Origin: Erythrobacter oryzae
GTDB taxonomy: Bacteria > Pseudomonadota > Alphaproteobacteria > Sphingomonadales > Sphingomonadaceae
Assembly (NCBI RefSeq): GCF_030271515.1
Contig: NZ_JASCXI010000003.1
Span: 310,001-374,000 of the forward strand
Length of the DNA stretch: 64,000 nt
Reading direction: 5' to 3'
Made by a program: the position numbers and the translations under genes. The notes below the pieces were generated by a model. That model ran no database searches, was not told the origin of the DNA, and saw only the letters and a list, made by a program, of their open reading frames with translations. Below, piece after piece: positions 44,965-55,901 of this stretch (positions are counted from its first letter, which is position 1; each line of letters opens with the position of its first letter).

Positions 44965-45321
44965 TCACGAGAAGTCTTCGGGATCGCCGGACAGGACGCC
45001 CGGCACCGGCGCCGACGCGCCTATGGTCATTTGCCCTTTACGGTCAAGCGCGTCAGAATCAACCTCCCGATAATAGGTAGCGGCCACCTCGGGCGAGCCG
45101 CGCCGGTCGGGCAGGGCGAGGAGTTCGATCACCCGCACCCCGCTGCCCAGCGCGATCGTCAGCACATCCCCGATACGCGCCTGTTCGGAAGCCCGCAGCA
45201 CATGCTTTCTGTTGCGGCGCAAAGCATGGGTATCGATCAGTGCCAGCGCGGCGGAGCGGGTGCGGGCAAAGCGCAGGTAGACGAGCAGCCGGTCGATCCT
45301 GATCGACTGCGCTCCGGTCAT
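44965..45321 (-). CDS. S4-domain RNA-binding protein (Hsp15-like)
   Basis: A 118-residue protein with an S4 RNA-binding domain (about 5-60; [19 protein letters not shown], then [15 protein letters not shown]). It resembles heat-shock protein 15, which rescues stalled 50S subunits carrying peptidyl-tRNA. The start overlaps the stop of the SUV3-like helicase gene by four bases, so the two RNA proteins are translationally coupled. Confidence 0.88.
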   Translation of the reverse strand: MTGAQSIRIDRLLVYLRFARTRSAALALIDTHALRRNRKHVLRASEQARIGDVLTIALGSGVRVIELLALPDRRGSPEVAATYYREVDSDALDRKGQMTIGASAPVPGVLSGDPEDFS

Positions 45322-48110
45322 CCTTTGAGCAGGTCCGCCAGCTTGTCGAAGGCCCCCCCGGCGCGGGCGGGGCCGGTGTCGGGCTTGGGCAGGGGCGGAC
45401 GGGTGTCGCGGGGCTTGCCGCCGCCGGGCTTGCCCCCGCCGGGGCGGTCACGCCGCTCGCCCTTGGGGCGATCGTCGCGCTTTTCGCGCTGCGGCTTGCC
45501 CTCGCCGGGACGATTGTCCTTGCGAGCGTCCTTGCGTTCGGGCTTGCCGTGCCGGGGGCGCTCGGCGCTGCGCGCCTCGCGGCGGGCTTCCCGCTCCTCG
45601 GGGCGGCGCGGGCGCCAGTACCAGCGGTCGGGAGCGGCGGGGCCTTGCGCGCCCTCGGGCAGCGCGCGGGCCTTGTCACAGCGGAAGCCCGCGCTGCCGA
45701 GCAACCGGCGGGCGTTCTCGGCCTCGAGCCCGACCGACACCGCCAGCGCGAGATCGAGCCGGAAGGAACGGTTGCGCTCCTTGGGGTGCGCCGCGACCAC
45801 CTTGGCGCGGGCATCGAAGGCGGCGCGAAAAATCTTCTCGGCGAGGTCGACCCGGATCGCCTGGCTCCCGGCATAGCGGTATCCGGCGGGCAGGCGGCCC
45901 TTGGCCCAGCTACCCTCGGCGAGCACCGGCTGCATCGCCTCCTGCACCGCGCGGGTGTCGAGCCCCAGCGCGTGGAGCAGGCGGCGGGGGGCGGGCTTGA
46001 GCAGCGGCGCATCGAAGATGTCGAGCGCGCCGAAGGTCACGCCGAGCTTGCGCAGGTAGGGGCGCATTTCCTTGGGCAGGTTTTCGAGCCCTGCCTCCTC
46101 GCGGCTGATCACGCCGCGCGCTTCGATCAGGGTGATGACCAGCGCGCGCGCCTGCGACCCGGCGGCGGGATCGCGCGCGGCCTCGGCGAGCTTGCGCAGG
46201 GGTTCGAGCGGTTCGAGCTGCTGCTCCAGCCACGCCGTCAGGCCCACCTCCAGCTTCGCCTTGGCGCTATCGGGCAGCAGCGCGACATCGCGGGTGAGGG
46301 CGAGGCGCGGCGTGCCGAAATTGCCCGAGCCGGGGTGGCCCGGAAAGGCGATCTCGGCCAGCGCGCGGCCCTGCCAACGGATCGCGCCGCCGGAAATCTC
46401 CAGTTCGGCGATGCCCTTCGAGAGCAGCCACTCGGCCCGTTCCGCCAGCAGCGCCGGCAGCGCCTTTTCGCCCGCCGCCAGCAGCATCCGGCGGTCAGCC
46501 ACGCCTGCCGAGGGATCGACATGGAAGCGGAAGCCCTCGAGCCGGCCGATGCTCTCGCCCTCCACCGTCAGGTGGCCGTCGGGTTCGAGGGTGACGGGCA
46601 GCGCACTCGCATCCTGCCCCAGCGATTTCATCAAGAGTGTCGTCCTTCGGTTCACGAAACGCTCGGTCAGCCGCGCGTGCAGCGCATCCGAGAGCTTCGC
46701 CTCGACCGCGCGCGCCCGCGCGGCCATTTCGTCACGCGCCAGCACCCAATCGGGGCGCTGGCAGATGTAGGCCCAGCTGCGAATCGCCGCAATCCGGCCT
46801 TGCAGCGTGTCGATGTCGCCCTGCATCCGGTCAAGCTCGGCGATGCGCGCGGCGACGAAATCGGCGCCGAGATAGCCGCCGCGCAGGTCGTCCCACAGGC
46901 GGGCGACGAAGCGGGCGTGCTGCTCCACGCCGAGATTGCGGAAGTCGGGGAGCGAGCAGGCCTCCCAGAAGCGCCGCACGCTCCCCGCGCCGCGCACGGT
47001 TTCGGCGATGGAGTCGCCCGCGAGGCGTTTCAGCACCGCAAGGTCGATGGCCTCGGGCGCGGCTTTGAGCACCGCATTGTCGGGCCGCGCTTCGAGATCG
47101 GCGATCAGGCTGGCAAGCGAATCGAAGCGCGGATCGGCCTCGCGCCAGAACAGGTGGGTGAGGGGCGCGAACTTGTGTTCCTCGATCGCGTAGACTTCCT
47201 CGTCGGTGAACTGGAGCGGTTCGCCGTCGCCCTTGCCTGTGCCCGAGAGCGTGCCGAAGGTGCCGTCGCGCTGGTGCCGACCGGCGCGGCCGGCGATCTG
47301 GGCCATTTCGCTCGGGGTGAGGCGGCGCTTGCGCCTCCCGTCGTATTTCGACAGCGCGGCGAAGGCGACGTGGTCGAGATCGAGGTTAAGCCCCATCCCG
47401 ATCGCGTCGGTGGCGACGATGTAGTCGACCTCGCCCGCCTGGAACATCGCGACCTGCTTGTTGCGGGTCTCGGGCGAGAGTGCGCCCATCACCACCGCCG
47501 CCCCGCCGCGGAACCGCCGCAGGGCCTCGGCCATGGCGTAGACCTGTTCGACGCTGAAGGCGACCACGGCCGAGCGCTTGGGCAGGCGCGAGAGTTTGCA
47601 CACGCCCGCATGGGAGAGCGTGGAAAAGCGCGGGCGGCTGGTGATCTCGGCCTTGGGGATCAGCGCTTTGACCATCGGCTCGAGCGTCGCGCTGCCGAGG
47701 ATCATCGTCTCCTCGCGCCCGCGCATGTGCATCAGGCGGTCGGTGAAGATGTGCCCGCGCTCCGGGTCCGCGCCCAATTGCGCCTCGTCCAAGGCGACGA
47801 AGGCGACCTCGCCGGTGCTCCTCGGCATGGCCTCGGCGGTGCAGAGGAAATAGCGCGCCTCCGGCGGCTCGATCCGCTCCTCGCCGGTGATGAGGGCAAC
47901 CTGCCTGTCGCCCTTGATCGCGCGCACCCGGTCATAGACCTCGCGCGCCAGAAGGCGCAGCGGGAAGCCCATCATGCCGCTGGAATGCCCGCACATCCGC
48001 TCGATCGCGAGATGCGTCTTGCCGGTGTTGGTCGGCCCGAGCACGGCGCGGACATGAGCGTCCTCGGCGGGACGGGGGGTGAGGGACTGGGGCACGACGC
48101 CGACGGTCAT
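45318..48110 (-). CDS. SUV3-like superfamily 2 RNA helicase
   Basis: A 930-residue helicase of the family that gave rise to mitochondrial Suv3. Walker A is LGPTNTGKTHLAIERM (about 21-36), motif II is ALDEAQLG, and motif VI is QIAGRAGRHQRDGTFG. SUV3-type C-terminal regions follow. The last 110 residues are a disordered Arg/Lys/Pro/Gly tail (EREARREARSAERPRHGKPERK and similar), probably for RNA binding. Start chosen at 48110 (MTVGVVPQ); 48140 is also in frame. Coupled with the downstream S4-domain gene. Confidence 0.92.
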   Translation of the reverse strand: MTVGVVPQSLTPRPAEDAHVRAVLGPTNTGKTHLAIERMCGHSSGMMGFPLRLLAREVYDRVRAIKGDRQVALITGEERIEPPEARYFLCTAEAMPRSTGEVAFVALDEAQLGADPERGHIFTDRLMHMRGREETMILGSATLEPMVKALIPKAEITSRPRFSTLSHAGVCKLSRLPKRSAVVAFSVEQVYAMAEALRRFRGGAAVVMGALSPETRNKQVAMFQAGEVDYIVATDAIGMGLNLDLDHVAFAALSKYDGRRKRRLTPSEMAQIAGRAGRHQRDGTFGTLSGTGKGDGEPLQFTDEEVYAIEEHKFAPLTHLFWREADPRFDSLASLIADLEARPDNAVLKAAPEAIDLAVLKRLAGDSIAETVRGAGSVRRFWEACSLPDFRNLGVEQHARFVARLWDDLRGGYLGADFVAARIAELDRMQGDIDTLQGRIAAIRSWAYICQRPDWVLARDEMAARARAVEAKLSDALHARLTERFVNRRTTLLMKSLGQDASALPVTLEPDGHLTVEGESIGRLEGFRFHVDPSAGVADRRMLLAAGEKALPALLAERAEWLLSKGIAELEISGGAIRWQGRALAEIAFPGHPGSGNFGTPRLALTRDVALLPDSAKAKLEVGLTAWLEQQLEPLEPLRKLAEAARDPAAGSQARALVITLIEARGVISREEAGLENLPKEMRPYLRKLGVTFGALDIFDAPLLKPAPRRLLHALGLDTRAVQEAMQPVLAEGSWAKGRLPAGYRYAGSQAIRVDLAEKIFRAAFDARAKVVAAHPKERNRSFRLDLALAVSVGLEAENARRLLGSAGFRCDKARALPEGAQGPAAPDRWYWRPRRPEEREARREARSAERPRHGKPERKDARKDNRPGEGKPQREKRDDRPKGERRDRPGGGKPGGGKPRDTRPPLPKPDTGPARAGGAFDKLADLLKG

Positions 48111-48204
48111 CGCAGGCTTGCAGCAGGGGGGCAAGGCCATGGGCGAGGCCCGCGCGGCGATACGCACAACACCTTATCGCACTCAGGGCCCGACTGGTCG
48201 CTGG

Positions 48205-48219
48205 TTAACGCCAGTTTTA
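48205..48219 (+). promoter_or_regulatory. CtrA-like site between the SUV3-like and M23 genes
   Basis: TTAA-N7-TTTA, one mismatch from TTAA-N7-TTAA, in the 193-bp divergent gap, 85 bases before the M23 start. The function is inference. Confidence 0.3.
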
Positions 48220-48303
48220 CTATGTTGTGCCAGAAAAATGCGACAAGGCTCCGCCCGGGGGCGGCGCAAGGCTCGCCTCCCAAGGGCACCGTTTCAAGGC
48301 ACG

Positions 48304-50058
48304 ATGTTGGATCATGCGCGCAGACTGACCGATCCGGGGGAGGGCCCGGAGGACGCCGGGGACACTCCCGGCGAGGGGGAAAGCCGCGCGCTCGCGATCA
48401 TTCCGGCGTTCGATCCGGAGGAGGCGCGCGACCTCATCCCATACTTGCGCAACGGCAAGAAGCTCGCCCCGCCGACCTTCTCGCAGCGCATGCGGCGCAA
48501 GCTGGCAAAGCGCTGGGCGGCGCGCGCGGAGCGTTACGAAGCGTGGCGGCTTGACGCCTCGCAATGGTTCGACCGGCTCGACCTCGCCCCTGATCTCGCC
48601 GAGGATATTGGCAGCCGCCGCTGGCTGCGGGGCCTCGGCACGATGGTGGGGCTGGGCGCTCTGGCGCTTGCCTTCTGGCCCGACCTCACCCCGCTCGAAG
48701 CCCGCCCCGCCATGCCGCGCGGCGCGGCGGTCGATGCCGAGATGCGCAGCCAGATGATCCTGCCGCTTGCGCTGGGCGCCGATTCCGGCCGCCGGATGGG
48801 GCCGACCCAGGCGGTGATCCCCTTGAAGAGCGCGCCCGAGCGGCCGCAGATCCAGATGGTCGTGACCCTCGCCCCGGGTGACAGCTTCGCCTCGATGCTG
48901 CGCCGCGCGGGCGTGGCGGGCGAGGATATCGACCGCGCCGCCGCTCTCGTCGGGCAGGCCGTGGCGGTGGGCGACATCCAGCCGGGCACGCAGATGGACC
49001 TGATCCTCGGCCGCCGCACTGCGCCCGGCCAGCCGCGCCCGCTCGACAGCCTCTCGTTCCGCGCGCGGTTCGATCTTGAGCTGGCGCTGACCCGCCCGGG
49101 CGTCGGCCAGAGCAACCCCGACGGCACCCCCGTCGTCCCCTCTGGCCCGCTGGCGCTGGTGCGCAACGTGATCCGCGTCGACGAGACCCCCTTGCGCGTG
49201 CGCGGCGTCGTGGGGTCAAGCCTCTACCGCTCGATGCGCGCCGCCGGCGTGCCCGCCAGCGCGGTGCAGGAATACCTGAAAACGCTCGATTCGCAGATCG
49301 ACATGGACCGCGAGGTCCGCCCGACCGACGAGTTCGACGTCATCCTCGCCTATCGCCGCGCCGCGACCGGCGAGCGCATGGCGGGGCAATTGCTCTATGC
49401 CGGGATCGACCGCAGCGGCGTGCCGCGCACCCAGCTGATGCGCTGGGGGAGCGAGGGGCGCTTCTACGAGGCCTCGGGCGTGGGCGAGCAGCGCCGCGGG
49501 CTGCTGGCGCCGGTGCCTGGGCCGGTCACCTCGAACTTCGGGATGCGCCGCCACCCGATCCTCGGCTACAACCGGATGCACGCCGGGATCGACTTCAAGG
49601 CGGCATATGGCACGCCGATCGTCGCGGTGAGCGACGGCAAGGTCAGCGCGGCGGGCCGTGCGGGCGGCTGCGGGATCGCGGTGCGGCTCGAACACGGCGG
49701 CGGGCTCTCGACCCGCTATTGCCACATGAGCCGCATGGCGGTAGCGCCGGGCATGAGCGTGCGGCGCGGGCAAGTGATCGGCTATGTCGGCTCCACCGGC
49801 CTCTCGACCGGCGCGCATCTCCACTACGAGATGTATCGCGGCGGGCGGGTGATCAATCCCTCGAGCGTCCAGTTCGTCAGCCGCGCGCTCCTTTCGGGCA
49901 CCGAGCTGCTCGATTTCCGCCGCCAGCTGATCACGCTGAAGACGGTCGAGGTGGGCGCGGCGCTGAAGGAGCTTGCCCCTGCCCCCAGCGAGGTGAAGGC
50001 GCCGGGCCGCGAGATCGAGAAGGTGGCGGGCCCTACTCCCGCGCCGAAGACACCGTAA
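48304..50058 (+). CDS. M23 family metallopeptidase, membrane-anchored
   Basis: A 584-residue peptidoglycan endopeptidase-type protein. A cytoplasmic N-terminus (about 1-115) precedes one transmembrane helix (about 117-134). A LysM/OapA-like region follows (about 180-230; VVTLAPGDSFASMLRRAG). The LytM/M23 domain (about 400-520) has the zinc ligands in RMHAGIDFKAAYGTP and STGAHLHYEMY. Such proteins cut peptide crosslinks or, if inactive, activate amidases at division. Start at 48304 (MLDHARR); the frame is open further upstream without support. Confidence 0.92.
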   Translation: MLDHARRLTDPGEGPEDAGDTPGEGESRALAIIPAFDPEEARDLIPYLRNGKKLAPPTFSQRMRRKLAKRWAARAERYEAWRLDASQWFDRLDLAPDLAEDIGSRRWLRGLGTMVGLGALALAFWPDLTPLEARPAMPRGAAVDAEMRSQMILPLALGADSGRRMGPTQAVIPLKSAPERPQIQMVVTLAPGDSFASMLRRAGVAGEDIDRAAALVGQAVAVGDIQPGTQMDLILGRRTAPGQPRPLDSLSFRARFDLELALTRPGVGQSNPDGTPVVPSGPLALVRNVIRVDETPLRVRGVVGSSLYRSMRAAGVPASAVQEYLKTLDSQIDMDREVRPTDEFDVILAYRRAATGERMAGQLLYAGIDRSGVPRTQLMRWGSEGRFYEASGVGEQRRGLLAPVPGPVTSNFGMRRHPILGYNRMHAGIDFKAAYGTPIVAVSDGKVSAAGRAGGCGIAVRLEHGGGLSTRYCHMSRMAVAPGMSVRRGQVIGYVGSTGLSTGAHLHYEMYRGGRVINPSSVQFVSRALLSGTELLDFRRQLITLKTVEVGAALKELAPAPSEVKAPGREIEKVAGPTPAPKTP

Positions 50059-51642
<1,584 letters not shown>

Positions 51643-51646
<4 letters not shown>

Positions 51647-52200
51647 CCACGCCCGTGCTCGTCACCGAGCGGCTGGTCCTGCGCCAGATCGGCGAGGACG
51701 ACCTCGATCCGCACATGACGCTGCTCAACACCCCCGCGGTGATGGAGCATCTGGGCGGGGTGCAGCCGCGCGAAGTCATCGCCGCCAAGCACGCAGCCTC
51801 GCGCGAGGGGTTCGCCACCCGCGGCTATGGCTTCATGATCATGGAGGAGCGCGCGACCGGGGAGATGGTCGGCCATTGCGGGCTGCGCCATGTCGCCCAT
51901 CCGCTCGCGCCCAACCCGGAGGACTTCGAGATCGGTTGGGTGGTGCGCGAGGATCGCTGGCGGCGGGGCTATGCTTTCGAGGCGATGCGGGCGGTGATCG
52001 ATTGGGGTTTTGCCACCCACAATGCCCCCCGGATCGTCGCCATCACCACCGCGAGGAACGTCGGCAGCTGGCGGCTGATGGAGAAACTGGGCATGATTCG
52101 CGCTGCCCACCTTGATTTCAACGATCCGGCAATGCCACCCGCGTATAACCCCGCAATCCAATACGCGCTTGTGCAGGGGCAATGGGGACCGACGCCTTGA
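51643..52200 (+). CDS. GNAT family N-acetyltransferase, second of a pair
   Basis: A 185-residue acetyltransferase from a GTG start overlapping the previous stop (GTGA). It has the same subtype layout: LVTERLVLRQIGEDDLDPHM, EIGWVVREDRWRRGYAFEAM (near 93-112), and RNVGSWRLMEKLGM. It differs enough from its neighbour to be an old duplication. The 3' end overlaps the next gene start by 19 bases. Confidence 0.88.
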
Positions 52201-54416
52201 CTGACGACATTTCTGCCGCGCCCGGTGCGGGCCCGCGCCGCTGGCTGTTTGCGGTGACGATCCTGACGGGGAGCTTCCTGTTGTTCCTCGTCCAGCCGCT
52301 GGTCGCGCGCCTCGCGCTGCCGCGCCTCGGCGGGGCGCCCAATGTCTGGAACAGCGCGATGCTGGTCTATCAGGCGTTGCTGCTGGGGGGCTATGCCTAT
52401 GCCCACGCGCTGTCGCGGCTGGCGGTCGGGCGGCAGGCGCTGATCCATGTGACGCTGCTGGTCGCGGCGGCCTTCACCCTGCCGATCGCGCTCCCCGCGA
52501 TTGCCCCGCCCGAGGCCGGGCAGGAGGCCTTGTGGGTGCCCTACCTGTTCCTGCTGACGATCGGCCCGGTGTTCTTCGTCGTCTCGGCGCAGGCTCCGCT
52601 GATGCAGCAATGGTTCGCCGCGCACCCCAAGGCGGGCGATCCCTATCCGCTCTACGCCGCCTCCAACCTCGGGAGCTTTGCGGGCCTGCTCGCCTATCCG
52701 CTGCTGGTCGAGCCGCTGCTGCCGCTGGGCGAGCAGAGCCGTTACTGGGCCGCGGGCTACGGCGCGCTGGTGGTGCTGGTGGCGCTCGCCGGCCTCGCGC
52801 GCCGCACCGCGCCCGCCCCGGCGGTGATCGCCGCCGCTTCGGAGACGGAAGCGGGCCCCGCCCCCGACGCCAAGCGCATCGCGCTGTGGCTGGCGCTCTC
52901 GGCGGTGCCTTCGGGGCTGATGCTCTCGACCACCACCCACCTCACCACCGACATCTTCGCGATGCCGCTGCTGTGGGTGATCCCGCTCGGGCTGTACCTC
53001 CTGTCCTTCAGCCTCGCCTTTGCCGAGAAGCGCGGCCTTGCCCGGGTGATGACCGTGATCGCGCCCGTCGTGATCGCCGCCGCGGGCGCTCTCGCGATGC
53101 TCGGCTCCTCGCGCCCGAGCATGCTCGCGGTCGCGGCGAGCCTGACGCTGCTGTTCGTGGTCGCGGTGGCGCTCCACGCGCGGCTCTACGAGGAGCGGCC
53201 CGAACCGGCGCGCCTCACCCAGTTCTACCTCGTGATGTCGGCGGGCGGCGTGCTCGGCGGGCTGTTCACCGCGCTGATCGCGCCGCTGGTGTTCGACTGG
53301 ACGTGGGAGCACCCGCTGCTGATCCTCGCCGCGGCCGCGCTGTTGCCGCTGGGCCGCTGGCAGGGCCTCCTCGCCCGGCTGTTCCCGAGCGAGCAGGGCG
53401 CGCGGCTCGGCATCATCGCGCTGCTCTTCGCGCTGTTCATCGGGGCGATGCGGCTGTTCGATCGCTCGATGCTGAACGACGATTGGGGCATCATCGACCT
53501 CGCGATCTTCGCCGCACTGATTGCCGCCGCGGTGCTGCTCGCCGCTCGGCGCTGGGCCTTCGTCGCCGCCTGCGCCGCGCTGATCGCGGCGCTGGGCGCG
53601 ATGGTGCAGGCGCAGACCAGCTTTGCCGGGCTTCGCAGCCGCAGCTATTTCGGGATCTACACCGTGCGTGACGGGACCGATGGCTTGCGCCAGCTGATCC
53701 ACGGCACCACCCTCCACGGGGTGCAGCGCCTGGAGACCGGGATCCTCGAGCCCACCACCTATTACGGGCGCGAGGCGGGCGTCGGTCTGGCGCTCGCCAA
53801 GGCCCCGGCGATGTTCGGGGACAAGGCGCGGGTTGGTGTCGTGGGTCTCGGGGTGGGCACGCTCGCGTGTTACAAGCAGCCGGGCCAGACCTGGACCTTC
53901 TTCGAGATCGACCCGGCGGTGCTCGACTATTCGACCCGCGGGCAGTTCACCTTCATGAAGTCCTGCGCGCCCGAGGCCCCCACGGTGATCGGCGATGCGC
54001 GCTTGCAGCTCGAGAAGCTGCCGGCGGGAAGCTTCGACATTCTGGTGGTCGACGCCTTCTCCTCCGACGCGATCCCGCTCCACCTGATGACGAAGGAAGC
54101 GCAGGAGGGCTATTTCCGCACGCTCGCCCCGAACGGCCTGCTGCTGATGCACATCTCCAACCGCTTCATCCGGCTGGAGCCGGTGCTCGCGGCGCTGGCG
54201 AAGGAGGGCAAGCTGGCATCTGCCGTGCGGATCGACAGCCCCACGGGGATGGGCCAGACCGGATCGACCTGGGTGGCGATGTCGCGCGATCCGGCTCAGC
54301 TCAAGGCGCTCACCGCCGACGGCAAGTGGCGCCCGCTCGCCCCGCCCGCGGCCGAGGTGTGGCGCGACGACTATGCCTCGATCCTGCCGCATCTGATCTG
54401 GAAGAATTTCCACTGA
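52182..54416 (+). CDS. Membrane protein with C-terminal spermidine-synthase-like domain
   Basis: A 744-residue fusion. The N-terminal two thirds (about 20-480) hold around twelve or more transmembrane helices. The C-terminal soluble domain (about 490-744) has a SAM/dcSAM-binding Rossmann pattern (VGVVGLGVGTLACY, FFEIDPAVLDY, VIGDARLQLE, FDILVVDAFSSDAIP). The catalytic D-S-T-D of true spermidine synthases is replaced by D-A-F-S-S-D, so polyamine synthesis is doubtful. Usually annotated as a fused MFS/spermidine synthase; role unknown. Confidence 0.85.
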   Translation: MGTDALTDDISAAPGAGPRRWLFAVTILTGSFLLFLVQPLVARLALPRLGGAPNVWNSAMLVYQALLLGGYAYAHALSRLAVGRQALIHVTLLVAAAFTLPIALPAIAPPEAGQEALWVPYLFLLTIGPVFFVVSAQAPLMQQWFAAHPKAGDPYPLYAASNLGSFAGLLAYPLLVEPLLPLGEQSRYWAAGYGALVVLVALAGLARRTAPAPAVIAAASETEAGPAPDAKRIALWLALSAVPSGLMLSTTTHLTTDIFAMPLLWVIPLGLYLLSFSLAFAEKRGLARVMTVIAPVVIAAAGALAMLGSSRPSMLAVAASLTLLFVVAVALHARLYEERPEPARLTQFYLVMSAGGVLGGLFTALIAPLVFDWTWEHPLLILAAAALLPLGRWQGLLARLFPSEQGARLGIIALLFALFIGAMRLFDRSMLNDDWGIIDLAIFAALIAAAVLLAARRWAFVAACAALIAALGAMVQAQTSFAGLRSRSYFGIYTVRDGTDGLRQLIHGTTLHGVQRLETGILEPTTYYGREAGVGLALAKAPAMFGDKARVGVVGLGVGTLACYKQPGQTWTFFEIDPAVLDYSTRGQFTFMKSCAPEAPTVIGDARLQLEKLPAGSFDILVVDAFSSDAIPLHLMTKEAQEGYFRTLAPNGLLLMHISNRFIRLEPVLAALAKEGKLASAVRIDSPTGMGQTGSTWVAMSRDPAQLKALTADGKWRPLAPPAAEVWRDDYASILPHLIWKNFH

Positions 54417-54426
54417 GGGAACCGCA

Positions 54427-54996
54427 ATGAACCGTCCCGGCGTCAACATCATCCCGATCCACGGCAAGACCCCGAAGATCCACGAGACCGCCTTCATCGC
54501 GCCGGGCTGCACGATCATCGGCGATGTCGAGATCGGGGAGGGCTCCTCGATCTGGTACAACTGCGTGCTGCGCGCCGACGTGTTCACGATCCGCATCGGC
54601 AAGCGGACCAATGTGCAGGACGGCTCGATCCTCCACTGCGACCCGCCGCGCCCGGGCGATCCCGAAGGCTCGCCGCTGGTGATCGGAGACGATGTGCTGA
54701 TCGGCCACATGGCGATGGTCCACGGCTGCACGATCCACGACCGCGGCTTCGTCGGCCTCGGTGCGATCGTGATGAACAAGGCGGTGATCGGGAGCGACGC
54801 GATGCTCGCGGCGGGGGCGATGCTGACCGAGGGCAAGGTGATCGAGCCGCGCGAGCTGTGGGGCGGTCGTCCGGCGCGCAAGATGCGCGATCTCGACGAG
54901 GGCGCGATCATGGGCATGCGCATCGGCACGGCACATTATGCCGAGAACGCGAAGCACCACGCGGCGGCGGTGGCGGCGGCGCTCGGCGAGGGCTGA
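54427..54996 (+). CDS. Gamma-carbonic anhydrase family protein
   Basis: A 189-residue left-handed beta-helix trimer protein (hexapeptide repeats such as IIGDVEIGEGSSIW). The three zinc-ligand histidines fall in SILHCDPP, LIGHMAMVHG (two His, near 97 and 102). It may hydrate CO2 or be a related acyltransferase-like protein. Its stop overlaps the DUF167 gene start. Confidence 0.9.
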   Translation: MNRPGVNIIPIHGKTPKIHETAFIAPGCTIIGDVEIGEGSSIWYNCVLRADVFTIRIGKRTNVQDGSILHCDPPRPGDPEGSPLVIGDDVLIGHMAMVHGCTIHDRGFVGLGAIVMNKAVIGSDAMLAAGAMLTEGKVIEPRELWGGRPARKMRDLDEGAIMGMRIGTAHYAENAKHHAAAVAAALGEG

Positions 54997-55277
54997 TGGC
55001 GCGGCCTCCGGCGCAATTGCCGGAAATGGAGGCGCTGAGAGAGCGGCTCGACGCCCAGGGGCGTCTCGCCGTCAAGGTGACGCCCGGCGCGCGCGAGGAG
55101 AGCGTCACGCTCACCGATGCGGCGGTGCTGGTGAAGGTGCGCGCGCCTGCCGACAAGGGCGCGGCCAACGAAGCGGTGCTTGCGGTGGTGGCGCGGGCGC
55201 TCGGGCTGGCGCCCTCGCGGGTGAGGTTGTTGCGCGGCGCGACTTCGCGGGAGAAGCTGCTGGCGGTGGAGCTTTAA
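54996..55277 (+). CDS. DUF167 (YggU) family protein
   Basis: A 93-residue cytoplasmic protein with the DUF167 pattern (LAVKVTPGAREESV, VKVRAPADKGAANEAVLAVVARALGL, VRLLRGATSREKLLAVE). The family has no defined function. The start shares a base with the upstream stop (TGATG) and the stop overlaps that of the convergent YoaK-like gene. Confidence 0.9.
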   Translation: MARPPAQLPEMEALRERLDAQGRLAVKVTPGAREESVTLTDAAVLVKVRAPADKGAANEAVLAVVARALGLAPSRVRLLRGATSREKLLAVEL

Positions 55278-55900
55278 AGCGTCCGGGCGATGGCCAACAG
55301 GGCCAGCGCGGCAAGGGCGGCGAGGGAGGCGGCCCAGAGCGGCGCAGCAAGGCAGAGTGCCCCGCCGCACACCGCACCCAGTGCGAGCGCGCTCCACAAG
55401 AGGCCGTAGCCGCGGGTGGAAGCGAGCGGCTCGCCAGCCAGCCTTGCTGCCACGCCCTGCCCGAAGCGCACCAGCGCCCCGGTCATGTAGGTGACGCCGA
55501 CACTCACCTCCCCATCGCGGACGAAGACGTTGTTGGCGATGCCCATCGCCATCGCCGATGCCCCGAGGAAGAGCATCGGGAACCCGCCTGCGAATAACCC
55601 TGCGCCCGTGTTCAGCAACGCCGCGACCAACGCCAGCAGCACCGCCTCGCGCCTTGCCTCGTTGCGGCGGCCTATGGCCGCGCCGCTGATCACGCCGGTC
55701 AGGAAAGCCGCAATCAGCCCCAGCGGGGCGAGTGCCAGTACGGGGGAGTGCACCAGCTCCACCCCCATCCGCGTGGTGTTGCCCGACATGAAGGAGGTGA
55801 AATAGCCCCCCGCCACCACGAACCCGGTCGCATCCACCAGCCCCGCAAGCGCGGCCAGCCCGAGGGCGAGGCGTTGGCGCGCGGGGTCGTAGCGGTGCAT
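55274..55900 (-). CDS. YoaK/DUF1275 family membrane protein
   Basis: A 208-residue inner-membrane protein with six likely helices. The N-terminal ALAGLVDATGFVVAGGYFTSFMSGNTTRM motif, split here around residues 17-45, is diagnostic of DUF1275. Function unknown. One base separates it from the DUF1993 gene upstream on the same strand. Confidence 0.88.
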   Translation of the reverse strand: MHRYDPARQRLALGLAALAGLVDATGFVVAGGYFTSFMSGNTTRMGVELVHSPVLALAPLGLIAAFLTGVISGAAIGRRNEARREAVLLALVAALLNTGAGLFAGGFPMLFLGASAMAMGIANNVFVRDGEVSVGVTYMTGALVRFGQGVAARLAGEPLASTRGYGLLWSALALGAVCGGALCLAAPLWAASLAALAALALLAIARTL

Positions 55901-55901
55901 C

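Noticed and set aside
45549..48554. 1001-codon plus-strand open frame opposite the SUV3-like helicase
   Set aside because: Antisense shadow. The helicase motifs are on the minus strand and the frame runs without family motifs into the M23 region.
52182..52200. Assigning the large membrane gene to start later to avoid overlap with the second GNAT gene
   Set aside because: A 19-base overlap is acceptable in this compact region and the upstream ATG keeps a normal N-terminus before the first transmembrane helix; no better start was seen.
51969..54929. Very long open frame (986 codons) on the minus strand across the GNAT, membrane/methyltransferase and carbonic anhydrase genes
   Set aside because: It is the shadow of high-GC coding sequence on the other strand; the product is Arg/His/Asp/Gly-rich with no domain, while the plus-strand genes have clear family motifs.
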